A DNA stretch of 64,000 bases from Chitinophagales bacterium (lineage in GTDB: Bacteria > Bacteroidota > Bacteroidia > Chitinophagales > UBA10324), in assembly GCA_019694975.1 (NCBI GenBank), contig JAIBAY010000005.1, positions 1 through 64,000 on the forward strand. The letters run 5' to 3'. Each line of letters opens with the position of its first letter. Position 1 is the stretch's first letter. This document shows positions 16,861 to 25,180 of this stretch, piece after piece. The notes under the pieces are model-generated. The model ran no database searches. It was not told where the DNA came from and saw only the letters and a list, made by a program, of their open reading frames with translations. The position numbers and the translations under genes were made by a program.

Positions 16861-19536
16861 GTGGAAATTCCCCTTAAAAAGCGAATACTGACCGTTTTAA
16901 CTGGCCTGGTCATCGTCGTGCTGGCATTGCTGGCAAGCGGAATGCTGATTGGTGTGATCTTCGGTGACAGGATAAAACAGTTGGCCATCGGTGAACTGAA
17001 TAAAAAACTTGCGACTGAAGTAGTTGTGAAGGGATCAATTGATTTCTCGGTGTTAGCAAATTTCCCGTCTGCTTCCATCACCTTTAACCAGGTTACTTTA
17101 AGGGAATCATTGCCCTCAAAAGAAGACTTGTTACAGTGTGATCAGATATCACTGCTTTTCAACATTTGGGATGTTTTCCGGGGTAAATACAAGATTAAGA
17201 AAGTAATGGCCGAAAACGGATATCTCAATATCCGCATCACGGAAGACGGGCACAGCAACTACAACATTTTCAAACCGGCTACTGCTAAAACAAACGATGA
17301 ATTTTCGCTGAAAATGGAAGAAGCGATACTTAACAATATCATTCTCCGGTATGATGACAACCGTACCAACCGGCATTTTGTTTTCGACAACAGGCAATCT
17401 ACGCTTTCAGGCGATTTCACCTCCGATACGTTTTTACTGAAGATTGTAGCGGACGGCACCAGTGAAAAATGCAGTATAGATAATATTGACTATCTGCCCA
17501 ACCGAAAGTTAACCTTGAATTCACTCCTGCGCGTAAATCTGCGTGAAGGCAGTTATGAGCTGAATGAAACGATACTGGAAATAGAAATGAACCTTTTCAC
17601 ACTGTCGGGTAAAATTATTACCCGTGCTGAAGGCAATGAAACCGACTTGCATTTCGGAGGAACCAATCTGCGAATTGAAGAACTGGCAGCTCTCCTTCCG
17701 GAAAAACACGCTGCCTATATTTCTCATTTCAGCAGCGAAGGCACAATCAGGCTTGATGGATCTGTAAAAGGCATGATCAGTGCGCAAACCGAACCCCACG
17801 TTAGTATTTCGTTTGGCGTGAAAAACGGAACATTTTCACACGACAAAATGAAGGCAGCTTTCAAAAATGTAAGCATGGATGGCGAATTTTCGAATGGCGC
17901 GTCCAACAGCCTGGCCACTGCCATTTTTAAGCTGCAAAGTTTCACTGCTTCATTTGATGAAAATACCGTGACTGGTATGATGCAGTTGCAGCATTTCAAT
18001 GATCCTTTCCTTGACTTGAGACTGGATGGCAAACTAAACCTGGAGTTGATAAAGCCATTGTTTCCGTCCACTTATATTCATGAGCTGAAAGGCTCACTTT
18101 CATTCCGTCAATTTTATTTTAAAGGAGCAGTGAAATCCATTACGAATTCAAAACCTATCGCAAAGATTGACGCCGGGGGAAGTTTTAGCCTGGCTGATGT
18201 GACGGTTGTCACCAACCTTACCTCATATGATCATCTGACAGGAGCATTTGATATACAGGATAACCAGATCATGATTAATCAGCTTTCATTTAATGCAAAA
18301 GAGAGTGACCTGAATTTAACAGGCAGTATCAACAATTTCATTCCATATTTTCTGAGTTCACTCAATGATTCGGTTAGGAACAATCATAAGATAGGGCTTG
18401 ATATTGAATTTTCCTCGCACTATCTATCCTGGACCGATCTCGTGGGCGCAGCAGAAACTACCGGTACTTCGGCGAATGCATCTGCCGCTGAAGAATATGC
18501 CGTACCATCGTTGTTCTACATTCTCTCCGGATCCTTATCAGGTAAGATTGACAAGTTCAGCTATGAGAAATTCCAGGCTGGCGATGTGCACGGAAGAATT
18601 CTGTTCCTTGGGAATGCTATTTATTTCAATGACTTTGGATTAAAGGCAGAGCAAGGAACAGTGGTAGCGAACGGAAAACTTGACATTGGTAATGTGAATC
18701 GCAACAAACTGGAACTGACCGCTTCCCTTGATAAGATGGATATTACACAGCTCTTCTATGAGTTCAATAATTTTAGCCAAACGACATTAACCGATCATAA
18801 TCTGAAAGGGTTAATTACCGCTAATGTGGCATTACAGGCAACCTGGGATGAAAATATTTTTAACAAGAATAAGCTTTACGCGATAGCAGATGTGACAATT
18901 GACAATGGCGAATTGAACAATTTTGACCCGATGCTGGCACTCGCGAAATTTGTAAAAATGAGTGAGCTGAAAAATATCCGCTTCTCCAGATTGCAAAACC
19001 AGGTGGAAATCAGGAATGGGAAGATCTATATTCCACAAATGCAGATATTCACCAATGCCCTGAATATTCAGTTGTCAGGAACACATTCGTTTGAAAATAT
19101 AATTGATTATAAAATTCAGCTTAACCTGCTGAAGCTGCTTACGTCGAAATTCGAAAAATCTGCAGGCACCAACATGGAATTTGATAAAACCACGGAAGGA
19201 TTTTTAAATCTATATCTTACCATGACCGGAGCAGCGGACAATCCAATGATCCGGTATGATAAAAAAGCGGTGAAGGAAAAAATTGCCACAGACCTGAAAC
19301 AGGAAAAAAATGAGTTGAAAACAGTGTTAAAAAGGGAATTTGATCAACAGGAAAAAGAACAGCAAAAGATAAAAGACTGGCAAGCTCCTGCGCAATTTGA
19401 ATACATGGAATTTGATGAGGATTCAATCGATCAGCATAAAACAGAGAATCAACCAACCATGACGAAGCAGGAACAGCAGAAAGAACTGGATAACTTTAAG
19501 CAACTTTTCAAACCCAAAGATCCTGCCCCTAAATAG
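16861..19536 (+). CDS. AsmA-family envelope protein
   Basis: The protein is 891 aa and starts with GTG. An N-terminal membrane helix (~8-33, LTGLVIVVLALLASGMLIG) is followed by the AsmA pattern: INKKLATEVVVKGSIDFSVLANFPSASITFNQVTL-like N-domain features (read at residues ~44-82), then long beta-rich repeats to ~800. The end is a charged coiled-coil tail (QEKNELKTVLKREFDQQEKEQQ region). AsmA/TamB/YhdP-like proteins span the periplasm and are linked to lipid transport to the outer membrane. The histidine kinase gene begins 4 nt downstream, so the two are surely co-transcribed. Confidence 0.85.
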   Translation: MEIPLKKRILTVLTGLVIVVLALLASGMLIGVIFGDRIKQLAIGELNKKLATEVVVKGSIDFSVLANFPSASITFNQVTLRESLPSKEDLLQCDQISLLFNIWDVFRGKYKIKKVMAENGYLNIRITEDGHSNYNIFKPATAKTNDEFSLKMEEAILNNIILRYDDNRTNRHFVFDNRQSTLSGDFTSDTFLLKIVADGTSEKCSIDNIDYLPNRKLTLNSLLRVNLREGSYELNETILEIEMNLFTLSGKIITRAEGNETDLHFGGTNLRIEELAALLPEKHAAYISHFSSEGTIRLDGSVKGMISAQTEPHVSISFGVKNGTFSHDKMKAAFKNVSMDGEFSNGASNSLATAIFKLQSFTASFDENTVTGMMQLQHFNDPFLDLRLDGKLNLELIKPLFPSTYIHELKGSLSFRQFYFKGAVKSITNSKPIAKIDAGGSFSLADVTVVTNLTSYDHLTGAFDIQDNQIMINQLSFNAKESDLNLTGSINNFIPYFLSSLNDSVRNNHKIGLDIEFSSHYLSWTDLVGAAETTGTSANASAAEEYAVPSLFYILSGSLSGKIDKFSYEKFQAGDVHGRILFLGNAIYFNDFGLKAEQGTVVANGKLDIGNVNRNKLELTASLDKMDITQLFYEFNNFSQTTLTDHNLKGLITANVALQATWDENIFNKNKLYAIADVTIDNGELNNFDPMLALAKFVKMSELKNIRFSRLQNQVEIRNGKIYIPQMQIFTNALNIQLSGTHSFENIIDYKIQLNLLKLLTSKFEKSAGTNMEFDKTTEGFLNLYLTMTGAADNPMIRYDKKAVKEKIATDLKQEKNELKTVLKREFDQQEKEQQKIKDWQAPAQFEYMEFDEDSIDQHKTENQPTMTKQEQQKELDNFKQLFKPKDPAPK

Positions 19537-19540
19537 CACG

Positions 19541-20701
19541 ATGAATATCTACGAGCAAAAAAGTACCTGGAAACTTATCCTCCTTATCACGCTGCTGCTG
19601 ATCATCTTCACGTCCATTCTATACACTAATTTCCTTGCAGGCAAGCTGGCCGCTGAGGAAAAAAAGAAAATGGAGCTATTGGCAGATGTTTATAAAATGC
19701 TGAATGCCACCAGCGGCAATGTTGACCTCGGTTTCATGTTTCACATTATTGAAAGCAATGAAACGGTGCCGCTTATTCTTGCCGATGAAGCAGGTAATGT
19801 GATTGGCCACAAAAATCTCGACACACTTAAAATAGCTCGCGATACCAACTACCTGCGGCAGCAGCTGGAACTGATGAAGCAGGATCGTCCGCCGATTGAC
19901 ATTGAATATTCGAAAGATGCACATCAGTATATCTATTACCGCGATTCCTATCTTTTGGTGCAGCTGCGGTATTTCCCATTTATTCAGTTTAGCATTATTC
20001 TCCTGTTTCTTGCAGTAGCCTACCTTACTTTCAGCACCGCGCGGCGGGCCGAACAGAATCGCGTATGGGCCGGCATGGCAAAGGAAACAGCACATCAGCT
20101 CGGAACACCCATTTCAGCGCTTTCGGGTTGGGTTGATTATATGAAGCTGCAATTACAGGAGGGAGATGAAACGCTACAGGTGCTGCCGGAAGTGGAAAAA
20201 GACATTGAACGGCTTGAGTTGATTGCTGAAAGATTTTCAAAAATCGGTTCCATACCCGACCTGGTTGAAACCAATTTATATGATGAAGTGGAAAAAAGCA
20301 CACAATACATACGGCGCAGGGCTTCCGGTAAGGTGCAGATTAATCTGCATGCCCCGCAGGGAAAAAATGTGGAGGCAAAAATAAGCCCGCCACTCTTCGC
20401 CTGGGTGATTGAAAATTTGCTGAAGAATGCACTGGATGCAATTGGCGGATCGGGCAATATTGATATCTATGTGTCAAAACAAGGCAAACAAACTTTCCTG
20501 GATATCAAGGATAGTGGCAAAGGTATTCCTCCTGGAAAATTGAAAGCTGTTTTCAGGCCTGGCTACTCTACCAAAAAACGTGGCTGGGGTCTGGGGCTTT
20601 CACTTGCGAAAAGAATAATTGAAGAATTTCACAAAGGAAAAATATTTGTGAAGGAATCTCAGTTAGGAAAAGGAACTACCTTCCGGATTGTACTTCATTA
20701 A
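19541..20701 (+). CDS. Membrane sensor histidine kinase
   Basis: The protein is 386 aa, with helices at ~10-30 and ~147-165 framing a ~110-residue extracytoplasmic sensor region. The phospho-acceptor region reads MAKETAHQLGTPISALSGW, where the HQLGTP variant is frequent in Bacteroidota kinases. The ATPase domain shows the N box (NLLKNALDAIGG), G1 (DIKDSGKGIPPGKL) and G2 (WGLGLSLAKRIIEEF). No response regulator gene is adjacent, so its partner is elsewhere. Coupling to an AsmA-like gene (4-nt gap) suggests an envelope-related signal. Convergent with the pirin gene 42 nt downstream. Confidence 0.92.
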   Translation: MNIYEQKSTWKLILLITLLLIIFTSILYTNFLAGKLAAEEKKKMELLADVYKMLNATSGNVDLGFMFHIIESNETVPLILADEAGNVIGHKNLDTLKIARDTNYLRQQLELMKQDRPPIDIEYSKDAHQYIYYRDSYLLVQLRYFPFIQFSIILLFLAVAYLTFSTARRAEQNRVWAGMAKETAHQLGTPISALSGWVDYMKLQLQEGDETLQVLPEVEKDIERLELIAERFSKIGSIPDLVETNLYDEVEKSTQYIRRRASGKVQINLHAPQGKNVEAKISPPLFAWVIENLLKNALDAIGGSGNIDIYVSKQGKQTFLDIKDSGKGIPPGKLKAVFRPGYSTKKRGWGLGLSLAKRIIEEFHKGKIFVKESQLGKGTTFRIVLH

Positions 20702-20743
20702 TGCAGGATTGTTCAAATCTGAAATGATTCTATATCAGCAGAA

Positions 20744-21613
20744 CTATTCAATGAGGATGCCCATCTTTCCCATTTGATAATCTCTCATGGCCTGCAGAAT
20801 TTCCGTCTGGGTATTCATGACATACGGCCCAAAGGTTGCCAGTTTTTCGTTTATTGGCTCTCCTGTTATCAGCAGAGCGCGTGATTCTTCCAGTGCATTA
20901 AGTTCCAACTGATCTCCATCATGCCTGAACACGGCCGCATAATGCTTTTCCATCAGCCAATATCCACTAACATTCAGCTTGCCATCGAGAAGGTAAACAA
21001 TAGTATTGTGACTTACCGGTACCGGCAATTGGATGTGTCCATCCTTTTTAAATAAAATCGTTGCCGCATTTACATCGCTTTGTGGCCGGATGACTCCGCT
21101 GAGGCCGGCTAAATGACCGGCCACCACATTAACATTAACCAATTTATCCGCACTGACAGTTTGTGGAATTGCTTCGGCTGGCAAAGCAAAATATGCAGGA
21201 ATATCCATTTTGTACCTGGCAGGTGTATTGATCCACAATTGAATAATTTCCTGCCTGCCGCCGATATCCTGTATGTTATCAGGTGGGCGTTCGCTGTGTA
21301 TGATCCCCATGCCTGCATTCATCCATTGGACTCCGCCTTCATAGATGACACTGTCGTTGCCACGACTGTCGCGATGACGAACGCCGCCCTTAAAGACAAA
21401 AGTCACGGGTGAAAATCCACGGTGAGGATGTGGCCCCACACCGGCATGTGCGGTCTCCATATCATCTCTTATTTCAACATCAGCATGATGCAGCAGCAAA
21501 AACGGATCGATCTGCTCGAATCTGTCAGTCGGAAACGGTTGCCGAACCATTAAACCACTCATATCAACTTCTTCCGCATAGAGCAAAGCTGCAACACTCT
21601 TGTTTTTTGGCAT
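20744..21613 (-). CDS. Pirin family protein
   Basis: The protein is 289 aa from ATG 21613; the reading frame also has a TTG two codons upstream. The N-terminal cupin carries the pirin motifs HPHRGFSPVTFVFKGGVRHRDS and QWMNAGMGIIHSERP, with the His/Glu metal ligands, near residues 60-120. The C-terminal pirin domain ends near LATFGPYVMNTQTEI. Pirins bind Fe(II); some degrade quercetin and others regulate metabolism, so the substrate is not assignable. It is followed by msrA on the same strand, 45 nt upstream in transcription order, and the two may form a stress-related pair. Confidence 0.93.
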   Translation of the reverse strand: MPKNKSVAALLYAEEVDMSGLMVRQPFPTDRFEQIDPFLLLHHADVEIRDDMETAHAGVGPHPHRGFSPVTFVFKGGVRHRDSRGNDSVIYEGGVQWMNAGMGIIHSERPPDNIQDIGGRQEIIQLWINTPARYKMDIPAYFALPAEAIPQTVSADKLVNVNVVAGHLAGLSGVIRPQSDVNAATILFKKDGHIQLPVPVSHNTIVYLLDGKLNVSGYWLMEKHYAAVFRHDGDQLELNALEESRALLITGEPINEKLATFGPYVMNTQTEILQAMRDYQMGKMGILIE

Positions 21614-21664
21614 TTTCAAAAAATATCAGTTAAAAGGGACAACAATACATGGCATCCGTATGTC

Positions 21665-22237
21665 TCAATTTGATTTTACTTTATCGCTGAGCACATTTTC
21701 AAGTTTAGCAATTTTAGGAGCTATTACAAACTGGCAGTATGGTGCACCACCATTGCTATTGAAATAATCCTGGTGATAAGCTTCCGCATTGAAAAATTTC
21801 TTCAATGCGGAAATTTCAGTAACAACCGGTTTTTTAAAGACGCCCGATTCATCCAATTGTTTCTTATACGTTTCAGCCAGTACGCGTTGTTCTTCATCAT
21901 GGTAAAAAATAACTGACCTGTATTGTGTGCCCTTATCGGCACCTTGCTGATTGAGCGTGGTGGGGTCATGTGTTTTCCAAAAAACCTGGAGCAACTCGGG
22001 GTAGGTTATTTGTGAAGGATCATAATCAATCTGAACCACTTCAGCGTGACCGGTCTTTCCCGTGCAGATTTCCCGGTAGGTGGGATTGTCAGTTGCGCCA
22101 CCGGCATAGCCTGAAGTTACCTTTTGCACTCCTTTAATACGCTGAAAGATAGCCTCCGTACACCAGAAACAACCGGATCCGAACGTTGCCATGGCTTTAT
22201 TTTCATCTTGCATATGAACCGAATTTATGTTGATCAT
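21665..22237 (-). CDS. msrA: Peptide-methionine (S)-S-oxide reductase
   Basis: MsrA repairs the S-epimer of methionine sulfoxide using thioredoxin. The 190-aa protein shows GSGCFWCTEAIFQRI with catalytic C23, GYAGGATDNPTYREICTGKTGHAEVV, and the DPTTLNQQGADKGTQYRS block. Only the GCFWC cysteines are in the classical place; resolving Cys residues near the C-terminus are not evident apart from the Cys in GAPYCQFV. ATG 22213 (eight codons downstream) is an equally possible start. Its companion msrB is encoded at 40.2 kb, not adjacent. Confidence 0.95.
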   Translation of the reverse strand: MININSVHMQDENKAMATFGSGCFWCTEAIFQRIKGVQKVTSGYAGGATDNPTYREICTGKTGHAEVVQIDYDPSQITYPELLQVFWKTHDPTTLNQQGADKGTQYRSVIFYHDEEQRVLAETYKKQLDESGVFKKPVVTEISALKKFFNAEAYHQDYFNSNGGAPYCQFVIAPKIAKLENVLSDKVKSN

Positions 22238-22400
22238 TAAATTATAGCTGATCAGGTTAACAAAATAAATAATAACAAGTTCCAGCCGGCAACTTTTTTA
22301 TACACTTAAAATACCATCACAGATCATGTACACAACTTTGATTTTTATTCTCATCATGATTGTATAACTTTAATGTTTTAATGCCAGAAAAGCATCAATT

Positions 22401-25175
22401 ATGATCAGAAAATTACACTACGTATTAGCCACTTTGTTCTGCGTTTCGTCGTTTAACGGTTTTTCACAGGTGGTCATCAACGAATACTCCGCTTCTAACC
22501 GTGATATACTTGCAGATCAGGACGGAGACTATGAAGATTATATTGAACTGTATAACAATTCCGGCTCTCCTGTCAACCTTGGTGGCTATTATCTGAGTGA
22601 TGATTATGGCAACCTTATGAAATGGAGTTTCCCGGCTTCTGTCAATATCAACTCTAATGGATACCTGCGAGTATGGGCTTCTTCAAAGGATAAGGTAGTT
22701 GGAAGTTATATCCACACCAATTTTAAACTTACGCAAACAAAGTATGAACATATTGCATTGAGTGATCCGTCAGGAAATATCATTGACAGTATCACCCTGC
22801 AACTTACCCAGAAAAATCATTCCCGCGGCAGGTCTCCAAACGGATCGTCAACCTGGGGCGTCTTTGATTCGCCAACACCCGGCACTGCGAATGGAACCGC
22901 ATTTTCCGCGTATGCGCCAAGACCAGTCATGGATATTTCCCAGGGATTCTATCCTTCCGCACAAGTTGTCAGCATTACGGATATCGATCCTGATGTTACT
23001 ATACGTTATACATTAGATGGCTCCACTCCCACTGCAACATCAACTATTTACACCGGGCCAATCAACATTGACGCAACAGCGGTGTTGCGTGCCACTGCAT
23101 TTAGCCCCTTAACGGAAATTTTACCGAGTTTCACCGAGTCCAACACTTATTTCATAAATGTTACACATGATGCACAGTATTACATTATTTCTCTCTCTTC
23201 CACTGATTTCGATGCCATGTTTAACAGTTGGGGCACCTGGGATATTGATGCCTATATTGAATTTTTTGGTAAAGACCGCGCTTTAGAATCGGAAGGCGAA
23301 GGTAAGGTTGACCCTCATGGAAACGACTCATGGGCATTCCCGCAAAAAGGTATTGACTTTGAAATGGAAGATGACTATGGATATGACCATACAATAGACT
23401 ATCCCATTTTTACCACGAAGAACAGGGATAATTATGATCATATCATTCTAAAAGCCGGTGCATCAGATAACTATCCCTTCAGCTGGGGCAGTGGCGGCGG
23501 TTGTCATCTGCGGGATGCATTTGTTCAGACGCTCTCTCAGAAATTCAGCCTCGATATGGACTGCAGGACCTATGAGCCGGTAATCATATATATCAACGGT
23601 GAATATTGGGGTGTATATGAATTACGTGAAAAAATGGATGAACCTGACTATACGGATCATTACTACGATCAGGGTGAGAATGATATTGATGTGCTTGCCT
23701 TCTGGGGCGGCCTAAATATCAAATATGGAAGCGATACGGCCTGGAATAACCTGTATTCCTTTATGATGACAAATTCGCTGACGGTCCCGGCCAATTATCA
23801 ACATGTGGATGACAGGCTGAATATTCCGGGATTCATTGACTATTGCATTTTCAACACCTACATAGTCAACAGCGACTGGATTAGCTGGAATACCATGTGG
23901 TGGCGTGGCAGAAATCCAAATGGAGAACGTACCAAATGGACCTATTCACTATGGGATGAAGACAATGTCTTTGGTCTTGGGCAGAATTATTCCGGCTGGC
24001 CTACCACCAACTACACCGCAGATCCTTGTGATCTCCAATCAGTTTTTAGTAATGCCGGCCCTGACATGGGAACGATGGATATGCTTACTAAACTCATGCA
24101 GAATGAAAACTTTAAAAGTGCCTATATCAATCGTTATGCTGACCTCATGAATACCGTGCTGGATTGTGATACTGTGCAGTCTGTTTTACAGGATTTCATA
24201 GATATCCTGACTCCCGAAATGCCCGGGCAGATAGCCCGCTGGGGCGGTTCCATGACCGGCTGGCAGAACAATCTCACTTTTCTGAAAAACTTTATAAATG
24301 GCCGATGCAGCTATATTGATTCTGCATTGGTTGATTGCTATGATGTAACCGGTCCATTTGATATTACCGTTATTGTCGATCCACCATTGTCCGGTGAGGT
24401 GGAAATAAGTACACTGCACCCGGCGGGTTATCCATGGACAGGCACTTACTTCGGTAATGTTGACTTGAGTTTTAAGGCTACGGCAGCCACTAATATGTCG
24501 TTCGTAAACTGGGAACTTTCCAATAACATCGTCACACCCAATCTTAATGCAGATACGATTTCCATAAACCTGCAGGCAGGTGATACAGTTATTGCGCATT
24601 TTCAAAACTTATTACCTTCTTATGATTTAACTGTTGATGTAACTCCTGCTGGATCCGGCGATGTAAAAGTGCAGGGGGTTTTGCCGGTATCATATCCGTA
24701 TGCAACTTCATACCTCAGCGGGCAGATTGTACAAATGGCAGCGATACCTGACCCGGGATATACTTTCGATTACTGGAGTCTTGATAACAACTTCGTCAAC
24801 CCCAACTCTACTGATCCAAATGTTTATTTTGTGCTGGCATCCGGTGATGAAGTGCTTGCTCATTTTAAGACACTGGTTGGTATTGATGAAGCCGACCTGA
24901 ATACATTATCTGTTTATCCCACTCTCACTTCCGATCAGTTTCATCTAAGCTATGAGATTAAGGCGCCTGTAAACCTGAGCGTGAAATTGTATTCACTTTC
25001 CGGCCAGCTGATAACTGATCTCATTCAGGAAGATGCTTCCTTGTCGGAGCCCGGTCTGCATGATTTCAATTTCAGTATGAAACAGCACGACCTTGCACCA
25101 GGCATGTACTTTCTGCAGTTTGATTATCCGGGATTCAGCAAGACCTTTAAACTCGTATTATTACCGCATCCTTAA
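22401..25175 (+). CDS. Secreted CotH-type protein with lamin-tail, chitobiase-like and InlB B-repeats, T9SS cargo
   Basis: The protein is 924 aa. Signal peptide to ~residue 22 (NGFSQ); lamin-tail domain ~23-150 (VVINEYSASNRDILAD, YIELYNNSG); chitobiase/HEX C-terminal-like domain ~175-250 (TIRYTLDGSTPTATSTIYTG); CotH-kinase-like domain ~255-640 (DHIILKAGASDNYPF, INGEYWGVYELREKMDEPD, WTYSLWDEDNVFG). Two tandem ~85-residue divergent InlB B-repeats follow (each ending in a VIAHFQ or VLAHFK motif), then a T9SS sorting domain (~835-924). CotH homologues phosphorylate secreted proteins; the architecture suggests a surface enzyme or adhesin. The CHU_C protein gene begins 5 nt downstream. Confidence 0.9.
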   Translation: MIRKLHYVLATLFCVSSFNGFSQVVINEYSASNRDILADQDGDYEDYIELYNNSGSPVNLGGYYLSDDYGNLMKWSFPASVNINSNGYLRVWASSKDKVVGSYIHTNFKLTQTKYEHIALSDPSGNIIDSITLQLTQKNHSRGRSPNGSSTWGVFDSPTPGTANGTAFSAYAPRPVMDISQGFYPSAQVVSITDIDPDVTIRYTLDGSTPTATSTIYTGPINIDATAVLRATAFSPLTEILPSFTESNTYFINVTHDAQYYIISLSSTDFDAMFNSWGTWDIDAYIEFFGKDRALESEGEGKVDPHGNDSWAFPQKGIDFEMEDDYGYDHTIDYPIFTTKNRDNYDHIILKAGASDNYPFSWGSGGGCHLRDAFVQTLSQKFSLDMDCRTYEPVIIYINGEYWGVYELREKMDEPDYTDHYYDQGENDIDVLAFWGGLNIKYGSDTAWNNLYSFMMTNSLTVPANYQHVDDRLNIPGFIDYCIFNTYIVNSDWISWNTMWWRGRNPNGERTKWTYSLWDEDNVFGLGQNYSGWPTTNYTADPCDLQSVFSNAGPDMGTMDMLTKLMQNENFKSAYINRYADLMNTVLDCDTVQSVLQDFIDILTPEMPGQIARWGGSMTGWQNNLTFLKNFINGRCSYIDSALVDCYDVTGPFDITVIVDPPLSGEVEISTLHPAGYPWTGTYFGNVDLSFKATAATNMSFVNWELSNNIVTPNLNADTISINLQAGDTVIAHFQNLLPSYDLTVDVTPAGSGDVKVQGVLPVSYPYATSYLSGQIVQMAAIPDPGYTFDYWSLDNNFVNPNSTDPNVYFVLASGDEVLAHFKTLVGIDEADLNTLSVYPTLTSDQFHLSYEIKAPVNLSVKLYSLSGQLITDLIQEDASLSEPGLHDFNFSMKQHDLAPGMYFLQFDYPGFSKTFKLVLLPHP

Positions 25176-25180
25176 CAGAA

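Noticed and set aside
24186..24605. 139-codon antisense ORF in the CotH-type gene
   Set aside because: Shadow of a well supported coding frame.
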